Assembly (NCBI RefSeq): GCF_000661915.1
Contig: NZ_CP007509.1
Coordinates: 3,919,501-3,983,500 of the forward strand
DNA: 64,000 bases
Direction of reading: 5' to 3'
Origin: Stutzerimonas decontaminans
Lineage (GTDB): Bacteria > Pseudomonadota > Gammaproteobacteria > Pseudomonadales > Pseudomonadaceae
Shown in pieces: positions 1-7,116 of this stretch. The number at the start of each line of letters is the position of its first letter. Position 1 is the first letter of the stretch. The notes under the pieces are model-generated. The model did no database searches. It worked only from the letters and a program-made list of their open reading frames with translations, and had not been told where the DNA came from. A program made the translations under genes and the position numbers.

Positions 1-228
1 GGCAAAAGTTTCGACCAGCTCGAAGCGTGCCTCGGAGGCGAACTGATCGATGGCGGCAGCGACCTTGGCATAGTCCAGGGCCTTGTCCAACTCATCATTC
101 TCGGCGGCGGGACGAATGTCCCAGCCCAGCGTCAGGTCCAAGTGCAGGCATTGTCGAATGCCACGCTCCCAGTCATACGCGCCAATTACCGTATCCACTT
201 CCAGGCCTTCGATGAAGACTGTGTCCAC
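1..228 (-). CDS. folB: Dihydroneopterin aldolase FolB (3' end outside window)
   Basis: FolB converts 7,8-dihydroneopterin to 6-hydroxymethyl-dihydropterin and glycolaldehyde in cytoplasmic folate synthesis. Reading the minus strand from 228 gives 76 open codons beginning [20 protein letters not shown], followed by the family's [21 protein letters not shown] and FELVET segments; these are typical of proteobacterial FolB. The start is GTG at 228-226, with AGGAG about eight bases upstream on the minus strand. The C-terminal third lies beyond position 1. It is divergent from plsY with about 75 bases between starts, the same neighbourhood (folB, plsY, tsaD) as in other pseudomonads. No defect is visible in the part present. 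Confidence 0.9.
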   Translation of the reverse strand, partial: MDTVFIEGLEVDTVIGAYDWERGIRQCLHLDLTLGWDIRPAAENDELDKALDYAKVAAAIDQFASEARFELVETFA

Positions 229-303
229 GCAACGTTCTCCTGCGGCACGACAAGCTCGATACGCGCCGTTAGACTCAAGGGCTCCCTGCCCCGGATGGAT
301 TCC

Positions 304-873
304 ATGTTCTGGCTGCTGACATTGCTCGCGTACCTGATCGGCTCGCTGTCATTCGCCATACTGCTCAGCCGCCTGGCCGGAATGCCCGACCCGCGTGCCG
401 GCGGCTCCGGCAACCCCGGCGCCACCAATATGCTTCGTCTGGCAGGCAAGCGACTGGCGATCTGCACGTTGTTCGGCGATCTGCTCAAGGGCCTGCTGCC
501 CGTGCTGCTGGCCTCCGCGCTGGACATGTCCGTCCAGCAACAGGCCTGGATCGGTCTGGCAGCGGTCTGCGGCCACCTCTATCCGTTGTATTTCCGCTTC
601 CGCGGCGGCAAGGGTGTCGCCACTGCTGCCGGCACCCTGCTGGCGCTCTATCCACCGGCCGCCCTGCTAGCCATCGTCGCCTGGCTGCTGGTATTCCGCC
701 TGACCCGCACCAGCTCACTGGCCGCCCTTATCGCCCTGCCACTATGTCTGCCATTGCTGGCCTGGCAGCAACCCGGCGCGCTGCTGCCAATGAGCGTGCT
801 CGCCACACTGATCGTCTGGCGCCATCGCAGCAACGTGCGCGACCTGTTCGCCGGCCGGGAACGACATTTCTGA
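304..873 (+). CDS. plsY: Glycerol-3-phosphate acyltransferase PlsY
   Basis: PlsY is the inner-membrane enzyme that acylates glycerol-3-phosphate with acyl-phosphate, the first step of phospholipid synthesis. The 189-residue product is mostly hydrophobic with about five membrane spans. It carries the three family motifs: SGNPGATN near residue 37, [21 protein letters not shown] around residues 90-110, and a terminal GLIVWRHR-like segment read here as LIVWRHRSN. Length and C-terminus (RERHF) match Pseudomonas PlsY. I chose ATG 304 ([14 protein letters not shown]) because homologues begin there; an in-frame ATG at 295 would add three residues and the Shine-Dalgarno is weak for both. It converges on tsaD with 15 bases between stop codons. 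Confidence 0.93.
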   Translation: MFWLLTLLAYLIGSLSFAILLSRLAGMPDPRAGGSGNPGATNMLRLAGKRLAICTLFGDLLKGLLPVLLASALDMSVQQQAWIGLAAVCGHLYPLYFRFRGGKGVATAAGTLLALYPPAALLAIVAWLLVFRLTRTSSLAALIALPLCLPLLAWQQPGALLPMSVLATLIVWRHRSNVRDLFAGRERHF

Positions 874-888
874 CCGCACTGGCGCTCA

Positions 889-1914
889 TCAGATCGCCGG
901 CAGTGTGTCCATCGACCAACGCGGCTGCACGCTGATCGCCGGACCATCATGCTGGCCGGCAAGCAGCCGTTGACAGCCAGCGTAGGCGATCATCGCGCCA
1001 TTGTCGGTGCAGAAACGTGGTCGCGCATAGAACACCTGGCCCTTGAGCTCGCCGAGCATCCGCTCCAGCGACTGGCGCAGCGACTGATTGGCGCTCACCC
1101 CTCCGGCGATCACCAGTGACTTCAGGCCGGTCTGCTTGAGCGCTCGGCGACACTTGATGGTCAGGGTTTCGACCACCGCCTGCTGAAATGCCAGCGCGAT
1201 GTCGCAGCGGGTCTGCTCGGATTCGTCACCCGCGGCGCGGCATTGCTGCCAGGTGTTGAGGGTGAATGTCTTCAGGCCGCTGAAACTGAAATCCAGGCCC
1301 GGCCGGTCGGTCATAGGTCGCGGAAAGACGAAGCGACCTGGAGTGCCCTGCTCGGCCAGGAGGGCGATTTCCGGCCCGCCGGGATAACGCAGGCCCATCA
1401 GCTTGGCGGTCTTGTCGAAGGCCTCGCCAGCGGCATCGTCCACCGACTCGCCGAGCAGCTCGTACTGGCCGATCCCATCCACGCGAACAAGCTGCGTATG
1501 ACCACCCGACACCAGCAAGGCGACGAACGGAAATTGCGGCGGCTGCGCTTCGAGCATCGGCGCCAACAGATGGCCTTCCATATGATGTACGCCGACAGCC
1601 GGCACACCCCAGGCCAATGCCAGCGCCTGGGCACAGGAGGCGCCAACCAGTAGCGCACCAACGAGCCCGGGGCCGGCCGTGTAGGCTACAGCATCGATCT
1701 GGCCAGCCTCGCGCCCCGCCTCCTCCAGCACTTGGCGAATCAGCGGCAGCATGCGTTTCACGTGATCGCGCGAGGCCAGCTCGGGCACCACGCCGCCGTA
1801 GACGCGATGCAGGTCAATCTGGCTGAATAGCGCGTCCGCCAGCAGGCCCTGTTCGCTGTCATACAACGCGACGCCGGTTTCATCACATGAAGTTTCCAGC
1901 CCTAGCACCAGCAT
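889..1914 (-). CDS. tsaD: tRNA N6-threonylcarbamoyladenosine transferase subunit TsaD
   Basis: TsaD, working with TsaB and TsaE, transfers the threonylcarbamoyl group to A37 of tRNAs that read ANN codons. The 341-residue protein has the ASKHA fold signatures: [16 protein letters not shown] at the N-terminus, the metal-binding HHMEGH motif, [20 protein letters not shown] and a late GGVSAN loop. I chose ATG 1914 ([12 protein letters not shown]) over an upstream in-frame ATG at 1953, since homologues start at the former. It is divergent from rpsU. Its substrates include both CAU-anticodon tRNAs in this window, which have A37 in the sequence CTCATAA, so the modification is relevant to the neighbouring intron. 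No truncation is seen. Confidence 0.95.
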   Translation of the reverse strand: MLVLGLETSCDETGVALYDSEQGLLADALFSQIDLHRVYGGVVPELASRDHVKRMLPLIRQVLEEAGREAGQIDAVAYTAGPGLVGALLVGASCAQALALAWGVPAVGVHHMEGHLLAPMLEAQPPQFPFVALLVSGGHTQLVRVDGIGQYELLGESVDDAAGEAFDKTAKLMGLRYPGGPEIALLAEQGTPGRFVFPRPMTDRPGLDFSFSGLKTFTLNTWQQCRAAGDESEQTRCDIALAFQQAVVETLTIKCRRALKQTGLKSLVIAGGVSANQSLRQSLERMLGELKGQVFYARPRFCTDNGAMIAYAGCQRLLAGQHDGPAISVQPRWSMDTLPAI

Positions 1915-2001
1915 GGGCACGACCCTTTCAAAGAAGCGAATGAAGCCGCGCATATTAATCGCCGGGGCCAGCGACCGACCAGCGCTTTTCGTTCAGGGGC
2001 T

Positions 2002-2030
2002 TTGCATTCCGCGCGGCAAGGCGTTAACAT
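2002..2030 (+). promoter_or_regulatory. Candidate sigma-70 promoter of rpsU-dnaG-rpoD
   Basis: TTGCAT at 2002-2007 and TAACAT at 2025-2030 are separated by 17 bases. The pair lies between the divergent tsaD and rpsU genes, about 80 bases before the rpsU start, where the operon promoter is expected. Assigned by eye only. Confidence 0.5.
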
Positions 2031-2110
2031 CCGCAACCCTTAAAACCAGCGTGCTCGCGATATTTGCCGAAGCGCGTTGTAACCGGTAAACAAGTGAAGG
2101 TACGTCCTGG

Positions 2111-2326
2111 ATGCCCAACGTTAAAGTCAAAGAGAACGAACCATTCGACGTAGCTCTGCGTCGCTTCAAGCGTTCTTGCGAAAAGGCCGGTGTTCTGGCC
2201 GAAGTCCGCAGCCGTGAGTTCTACGAGAAGCCTACTGCTGAGCGCAAGCGTAAAGCTGCTGCCGCAGTCAAGCGTCACGCCAAGAAAGTGCAGCGCGAGC
2301 AGCGCCGCAGCGTTCGCCTGTACTAA
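2111..2326 (+). CDS. rpsU: 30S ribosomal protein S21
   Basis: S21 is a small basic protein of the 30S subunit platform that helps base-pairing between mRNA leaders and 16S rRNA. The 71-residue product ([20 protein letters not shown]...) has the full family length, the conserved [17 protein letters not shown] core and a strongly basic C-terminal half ending RSVRLY. A GAAGG Shine-Dalgarno lies about ten bases before ATG 2111. It is the first gene of the rpsU-dnaG-rpoD operon and is separated from dnaG by two hairpins, as expected where S21 must be made in large excess over primase. Confidence 0.97.
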   Translation: MPNVKVKENEPFDVALRRFKRSCEKAGVLAEVRSREFYEKPTAERKRKAAAAVKRHAKKVQREQRRSVRLY

Positions 2327-2349
2327 TCCAGTACAGCTGACGCCGCATC

Positions 2350-2373
2350 AAGCCCGGCTCAGGCCGGGCTTTG
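2350..2373 (+). terminator. Hairpin with T-tract after rpsU
   Basis: AGCCCGGC and GCCGGGCT form an eight-base stem around TCAG, followed by a short T run. It sits 24 bases after the rpsU stop and probably attenuates read-through into dnaG. Confidence 0.75.
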
Positions 2374-2385
2374 CATTGCATGCAT

Positions 2386-2424
2386 ACTCCGCTTCGCCAG
2401 CCGGCGAAAGGCCGGAGTTTTTTC
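2386..2424 (+). terminator. Second rpsU-dnaG intercistronic hairpin
   Basis: ACTCCG/CGGAGT and TTCGCC/GGCGAA arms form an interrupted stem followed by TTTTTT. Together with the preceding hairpin it makes a tandem attenuator before dnaG, or an RNA-processing site. Confidence 0.6.
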
Positions 2425-2464
2425 ATTTCTGGCCCATGCAATGCGAGCGTAATCTGACACCCCT

Positions 2465-4408
2465 ATGGCCGGCCTGATCCCGCAATCCTTCATCGATGAT
2501 TTGCTCAATCGCTCCGACATCGTCGAAGTGGTCGGCTCGCGCATCCAGCTGAAAAAGGCTGGCAAGAACTACAGCGCCCTCTGCCCTTTTCACAAAGAAA
2601 AGACACCTTCGTTCAGCGTCAGTCCTGACAAGCAGTTCTACTATTGCTTCGGCTGCGGCGCTGGCGGCAACGCGCTCGGCTTCGTTATGGACCACGACCA
2701 ACTGGATTTCCCCCAGGCGGTCGAGGAACTGGCCAAGCGCGCAGGAATGGAAGTCCCCCACGAGGAAAGCGGCCGCAAGCACAAGCCACGTCAACCAGTC
2801 GACTCGCCGCTCTACCCGCTGCTGGCTGCCGCCGCCGATTACTATCGCCAAGCCCTGAAGAGCCACCCGACCCGCAAATCAGCGGTGGAATACCTCAAGG
2901 GCCGCGGCCTGTCCGGCGTTATCGCGCGAGATTTCGGACTTGGCTTCGCGCCGCCCGGCTGGGACAACCTGATGAAGCATCTCGGTGGCGATGCACTGCA
3001 GCAGAAAGCCCTGATCGATGCCGGCCTGCTGATCGAGAACGCCGAGAACGGCAAACGCTACGACCGCTTCCGCGACCGCGTGATGTTTCCCATCCGCGAC
3101 AGCCGCGGCCGAGTCATTGCCTTTGGCGGCCGCGTCCTAGGCGACGACAAGCCCAAATACCTGAACTCGCCGGAAACCCCGGTATTCCACAAGGGCCAGG
3201 AACTCTACGGCCTCTACGAAGCCCGCCAGGCCAACCGCGACCTCGACGAAATCATGGTGGTCGAAGGCTACATGGATGTCATCGCCCTGGCCCAGCAAGG
3301 CTTGCGCAACGCCGTCGCCACCCTCGGCACCGCAACCAGCGAAGAACACCTCAAGCGGCTATTCCGCATAGTGCCCAGCGTGCTGTTCTGCTTCGACGGC
3401 GACGCCGCCGGACGCAAAGCCGCCTGGCGTGCATTGGAAGCCACGCTACCGAACCTGCAGGACGGCCGCCGCGCCCGCTTTCTGTTCCTGCCGGATGGCG
3501 AAGACCCTGACACACTGGTCCGCTCAGAGGGCACCGATGCATTTCGCGCGCGCATTCAGCAGCATTCGCAGCCGCTGGCCGACTATTTCTTCCAGCAGCT
3601 GAGCGATGAAGCCGATCCGCGGTCACTGGAAGGCAAGGCCCATTTAGCCACGCTCGCGGCGCCGCTCATCGAAAAGATTCCCGGCAGCAACCTGCGCGCC
3701 TTAATGCGCCAGCGCCTCGCCGAGATCACCGGGCTGAACGGTGAAGCCCTGCAACACATGGCAACCGCGCCCGCGCCGAACACCGGCAGCAGCACGCCCG
3801 AATATGACGACTCGGCCTACTACGACACCGGCGCGCACTACACTGAGACGGATTACTTCGAGCCTCCCGAAGCCGCGAAGCAACAACGCAGCACCAAGAA
3901 AGAATGGAAGAAAGACTGGAAAAAATCCGGACAACGGCCAGACTTCAAACCTCGCGCCCCCCGCACACCAGCAACAGTCGAGCCACCGACCCTGACTACC
4001 CTGCGCACCCTGCTGCACCATCCCGGGCTCGCGCAGAAAGTGGAAGATGTCAGTCATTTCGCAGCAGAAGACGATACATACGCGCAATTGCTTGTTGCCC
4101 TGCTCGGCACGCTGCAGAAGAACCCCAAGCTGCGCAGCCTGCAGCTGATCGCACGCTGGCACGGAACCGACCAAGGGCGACTTTTACGTGCACTTGCAGA
4201 GAAAGAATGGCTGATCTCTGCCGATAACCTTGAACAGCAGTTTTTCGACACCATTAATAGCCTTGCCACCCGACAGCGGGAACGCCGACTCGAAAGTCTG
4301 CTGCGCAAGGCTCGCCAAGGTGAACTCAGCGCAGAGGAAAAAGACCAACTGCGTAACCTATTGAGCCGTAACGCAATACCCGCAACACCGACCTCAACTG
4401 GCGCCTGA
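2465..4408 (+). CDS. dnaG: DNA primase DnaG
   Basis: DnaG lays down RNA primers at the replication fork and works with the DnaB helicase. The 647-residue protein shows the N-terminal CHC2 zinc motif (C40, H43, C61, C64), the catalytic RNAP-like core with YLNSPETPVFHKG, and a TOPRIM domain with the glutamate of VVEGYMDV (about E267) and the FDGDAAGRKA aspartates (about D311 and D313). A low-complexity linker rich in Tyr, Asp and Lys (about 425-500) joins the C-terminal helicase-binding domain. It is the middle gene of the macromolecular-synthesis operon, 138 bases after rpsU. The Shine-Dalgarno at ATG 2465 is poor, which fits the low copy number expected of primase. Confidence 0.96.
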   Translation: MAGLIPQSFIDDLLNRSDIVEVVGSRIQLKKAGKNYSALCPFHKEKTPSFSVSPDKQFYYCFGCGAGGNALGFVMDHDQLDFPQAVEELAKRAGMEVPHEESGRKHKPRQPVDSPLYPLLAAAADYYRQALKSHPTRKSAVEYLKGRGLSGVIARDFGLGFAPPGWDNLMKHLGGDALQQKALIDAGLLIENAENGKRYDRFRDRVMFPIRDSRGRVIAFGGRVLGDDKPKYLNSPETPVFHKGQELYGLYEARQANRDLDEIMVVEGYMDVIALAQQGLRNAVATLGTATSEEHLKRLFRIVPSVLFCFDGDAAGRKAAWRALEATLPNLQDGRRARFLFLPDGEDPDTLVRSEGTDAFRARIQQHSQPLADYFFQQLSDEADPRSLEGKAHLATLAAPLIEKIPGSNLRALMRQRLAEITGLNGEALQHMATAPAPNTGSSTPEYDDSAYYDTGAHYTETDYFEPPEAAKQQRSTKKEWKKDWKKSGQRPDFKPRAPRTPATVEPPTLTTLRTLLHHPGLAQKVEDVSHFAAEDDTYAQLLVALLGTLQKNPKLRSLQLIARWHGTDQGRLLRALAEKEWLISADNLEQQFFDTINSLATRQRERRLESLLRKARQGELSAEEKDQLRNLLSRNAIPATPTSTGA

Positions 4409-4475
4409 GGTCCTAGCTCAGCTATAATGCTCAGCTTGTTTTCAGCCCGCCAGAACCTTCAGTGGATAGGGTTAT

Positions 4476-6329
4476 ATGTCCGGAAAAGCGCAACAGCAGT
4501 CTCGCCTCAAAGAGTTGATCCAGCGTGGCCGTGAGCAGGGTTACCTGACTTACGCCGAGGTCAACGACCACCTACCGGAGGATATTTCCGATCCGGAACA
4601 GGTGGAAGACATCATTCGCATGATCAACGACATGGGCATCAATGTATTCGAGGTTGCCCCGGATGCCGATGCCCTGTTGTTGGCCGAAGCCGATACCGAT
4701 GAAGCCGCTGCCGAGGAGGCCGCGGCCGCACTCGCTGCGGTCGAAACCGACATCGGTCGCACTACCGACCCTGTGCGCATGTACATGCGCGAAATGGGCA
4801 CCGTTGAACTGCTGACCCGCGAAGGCGAGATCGAAATCGCCAAACGCATAGAGGAAGGCATTCGCGAAGTGATGAGCGCCATCGCTCACTTCCCCGGTAC
4901 CGTCGACAGCATCCTCGCAGACTACGAGCGTGTAACGACCGAAGGTGGCCGCCTGTCCGACATCCTCAGTGGTTACATCGACCCTGACGACGACGGTGCC
5001 GCCGCCCCTCAGGAAGTCGAACCTGAAGCCCCGCAGACCACCGCGAAAGCGGCAGCCGACGAGAAGGACGACGAGGACGAGGACGACTCCGACACCGAGG
5101 AAGAAGAAGGCGACGGCGGTCCCGACCCAGAGGTTGCACGCCTGCGTTTTGGCGCAGTCGCGGAGCAGCTGGAAAAGGCCAACAAGGCGCTGAAGAAGCA
5201 TGGTCGCGCCAGCCAGCAGGCCGTCGAGGAACTCGAAGCCCTCGCCATCCTGTTCATGCCAATCAAGCTCGTACCCAAGCAGTACGAAGCATTGGTCGAA
5301 CGCGTACGCAGTGCACTGGGCCAGATTCGCGCCCAGGAACGCGCCATCATGCAGCTATGCGTGCGTGACGCCCGCATGCCGCGCGCCGACTTCCTGCGTC
5401 AGTTCCCGAGTAACGAGACCAATCTCGACTGGGCCGAGCAGCTGGCCTCCGGCAAGGGCAAATATGCCGAAGCCATCGGCAACCGCAAGGAAGACATCCA
5501 GCGCTGCCAGCAGAAACTGATCGAGCTGGAACAGGAATGCGACCTGGCAATTGCCGACATCAAGGACATCAACCGTCGCATGTCCATCGGTGAGGCCAAG
5601 GCACGCCGGGCGAAGAAAGAGATGGTCGAGGCCAACCTGCGCCTGGTGATCTCCATCGCCAAGAAGTACACCAACCGCGGCCTGCAATTCCTCGACCTGA
5701 TTCAGGAAGGCAACATCGGCCTGATGAAGGCGGTAGACAAGTTCGAATACCGCCGCGGCTACAAGTTCTCGACCTACGCTACCTGGTGGATTCGCCAGGC
5801 GATCACTCGCTCCATTGCCGACCAGGCACGGACCATCCGTATCCCGGTGCATATGATCGAGACGATCAACAAGCTCAACCGCATCTCCCGTCAGATGCTG
5901 CAGGAAATGGGTCGCGAACCCACACCTGAGGAGCTTGGCGAGCGCATGGAAATGCCCGAGGACAAGATCCGCAAGGTGCTGAAGATCGCCAAAGAGCCGA
6001 TCTCCATGGAAACGCCAATCGGTGACGACGAAGACTCGCACCTGGGTGATTTCATCGAAGATTCGGCCATGCAGTCGCCGATCGATGTAGCCACCGTGGA
6101 AAGCCTCAAGGAAGCCACCCGCGAAGTCCTTTCCGGCCTAACGGCTCGTGAAGCCAAGGTACTGCGGATGCGCTTCGGCATCGACATGAATACCGACCAT
6201 ACCCTCGAGGAAGTCGGCAAACAGTTCGATGTCACCCGCGAGCGGATTCGTCAGATCGAAGCCAAGGCGCTGCGCAAGCTACGCCACCCGACGAGAAGCG
6301 AGCACCTGCGCTCCTTCCTTGACGAGTAA
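4476..6329 (+). CDS. rpoD: RNA polymerase primary sigma factor RpoD (sigma-70)
   Basis: RpoD directs core RNA polymerase to housekeeping promoters. The 617-residue protein has region 1.1 at the N-terminus, [18 protein letters not shown] (region 1.2), an acidic non-conserved insert rich in Asp and Glu at about 180-215, the region 2 segment [19 protein letters not shown] with the -10-recognition stretch [12 protein letters not shown], region 3, and the region 4 helix-turn-helix ending [27 protein letters not shown]-like element at 4423-4428 in the 67-base dnaG-rpoD gap could be an internal promoter, but no convincing -35 was found. A strong terminator follows. The gene is intact. Confidence 0.97.
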   Translation: MSGKAQQQSRLKELIQRGREQGYLTYAEVNDHLPEDISDPEQVEDIIRMINDMGINVFEVAPDADALLLAEADTDEAAAEEAAAALAAVETDIGRTTDPVRMYMREMGTVELLTREGEIEIAKRIEEGIREVMSAIAHFPGTVDSILADYERVTTEGGRLSDILSGYIDPDDDGAAAPQEVEPEAPQTTAKAAADEKDDEDEDDSDTEEEEGDGGPDPEVARLRFGAVAEQLEKANKALKKHGRASQQAVEELEALAILFMPIKLVPKQYEALVERVRSALGQIRAQERAIMQLCVRDARMPRADFLRQFPSNETNLDWAEQLASGKGKYAEAIGNRKEDIQRCQQKLIELEQECDLAIADIKDINRRMSIGEAKARRAKKEMVEANLRLVISIAKKYTNRGLQFLDLIQEGNIGLMKAVDKFEYRRGYKFSTYATWWIRQAITRSIADQARTIRIPVHMIETINKLNRISRQMLQEMGREPTPEELGERMEMPEDKIRKVLKIAKEPISMETPIGDDEDSHLGDFIEDSAMQSPIDVATVESLKEATREVLSGLTAREAKVLRMRFGIDMNTDHTLEEVGKQFDVTRERIRQIEAKALRKLRHPTRSEHLRSFLDE

Positions 6330-6333
6330 GACC

Positions 6334-6366
6334 AGAACCCCCGGCATGCCGGGGGTTCTTTTTTGT
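6334..6366 (+). terminator. Intrinsic terminator after rpoD
   Basis: AGAACCCCCGG and CCGGGGGTTCT form an 11-base perfect stem around CATG, followed by a T run. It ends the rpsU-dnaG-rpoD operon and insulates it from the tRNA promoter downstream. Confidence 0.92.
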
Positions 6367-6394
6367 GCTAATGGCTATCAAGCACCAGCTTCAA

Positions 6395-6424
6395 TTGGCG
6401 CAGCCGCTACACCGCCGGTATAAT
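6395..6424 (+). promoter_or_regulatory. Promoter of the split tRNA-Ile2 gene
   Basis: TTGGCG at 6395-6400 and a perfect TATAAT at 6419-6424 have an 18-base spacer. Mature tRNA position 1 is 6440, so the leader would be about 8-10 bases. The GC-rich stretch after the -10 resembles the discriminator of stringently controlled stable-RNA promoters. It probably drives the whole tRNA-intron transcript. Confidence 0.75.
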
Positions 6425-6464
6425 CCGCCGGCCTTCTGGGGGCCTATAGCTCAGTTGGTTAGAG

Positions 6465-6478
6465 CAGAGGACTCATAA
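6465..6478 (+). other. Intron-binding sites IBS2 and IBS1 in the 5' exon
   Basis: IBS2 is CAGAGGA (6465-6471) and IBS1 is CTCATAA (6472-6478), contiguous with the 5' splice site. Together they cover tRNA positions 25-38, that is, the 5' anticodon-stem strand and the whole anticodon loop. Confidence 0.85.
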
Positions 6479-6732
6479 GTGCGCCGTAAGATGGCGCAAC
6501 AACGTTGTGGTTAATAGCCACCTCCCTGTGACATCGGGAGTAAAACAGCGGCTTACCGGAGGGGGAAACCCCGTAAGGGAACAGAGCATGCCGTGAAAAG
6601 GCTTTCTGCGGTGGAATCTCACTACCAATAGAGAGAGTCAGTTAGTGCAGGTCATGGTCAAGGCTGTATTGCTTGAAGCCTAGGTGAAGTGTGGGTAGGT
6701 CGGCACCGGGGTGGCATGAGATTGACGCCACT

Positions 6733-6739
6733 TCCTTTG
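6733..6739 (+). other. EBS2 of the intron
   Basis: TCCTTTG pairs antiparallel with CAGAGGA (6465-6471): six Watson-Crick pairs and one G-U. The same seven bases start the 3' exon (9072-9078), so EBS2 copies the natural partner strand of the anticodon stem. Confidence 0.8.
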
Positions 6740-6742
6740 TGT

Positions 6743-6769
6743 GAGGGAAAACGATTATGAGTTTCCCTC
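6743..6769 (+). other. EBS1 hairpin loop of domain I with delta base
   Basis: GAGGGAAA (6743-6750) and TTTCCCTC (6762-6769) form an eight-base stem. Its loop shows TTATGAG (6755-6761), perfectly complementary to the anticodon loop CTCATAA. The base just 5' of EBS1, A6754, can pair with T9072, the first base of the 3' exon, as the delta-delta' contact of IIA introns. Confidence 0.9.
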
Positions 6770-6916
6770 AAGTCACTACAAAGGCACTAGCGCTAGTAGC
6801 GTGAAAAACAACCGAAAGGGCGACCTAAAACCTGAGCACGTTGTTGCGTTAACTGCGGGATCACCTAACGGGAGTAATCCCCATGGTGACGGAAGGTTCG
6901 TAGTACCTATTTGCAA

Positions 6917-6992
6917 GGGCCGGTAGCATAACGGTTAATGCAGCGGCCTCATAAGCCGTTGAGTGCGGGTTCGAATCCCGCCCGGCCCACCA
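6917..6992 (+). tRNA. Complete CAU-anticodon tRNA inside the group II intron (probable tRNA-Ile2)
   Basis: Seventy-six bases fold as a canonical tRNA: acceptor GGGCCGG/CCGGCCC (seven perfect pairs), D stem GCAT/ATGC with loop AACGGTTA, base A26, anticodon stem GCGGC/GCCGT (one G-U) around CTCATAA, a five-base variable loop, T stem GCGGG/CCCGC around TTCGAAT, A73 and encoded CCA. The anticodon CAT is at 6950-6952. C4-G69 and C5-G68 pairs favour TilS-type Ile2 over Met. D stem, anticodon stem and T stem differ clearly from the host tRNA, so it is not a simple duplication; a phage-like origin is possible but untested. It has no obvious promoter of its own and would be cut from the intron transcript by RNase P and 3' processing enzymes. 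Confidence 0.93.
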
Positions 6993-7116
6993 TCTTTCGA
7001 GGTGAGGGGCTGTGCCCGTCATCTATCGCCACCCTCCGCATATACGACCGGCTAATCCCCGGTGAAAGGGAAGGAACCTAGGATGTAACGCTTCTAGGAC
7101 GGTGGGGGTATGCGCG

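Noticed and set aside
6741-6926. Open reading frame of 61 codons in the intron RNA region
   Set aside because: It overlaps the EBS1 hairpin and the internal tRNA, has no Shine-Dalgarno and no recognisable protein features; the bases are explained by RNA structure.
6917-6992. Internal tRNA as an elongator or initiator tRNA-Met
   Set aside because: CAU alone allows Met, but the first acceptor pair is G-C and there is no three-GC-pair initiator stem, and the C4-G69/C5-G68 pairs favour TilS recognition. Met charging is kept as an alternative, not as the main call.
7102-7116. GTG 7102 as start of the reverse transcriptase
   Set aside because: ATG 7117 has a better-placed GGTGGGGG site; the five extra residues are not typical. 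It stays possible.
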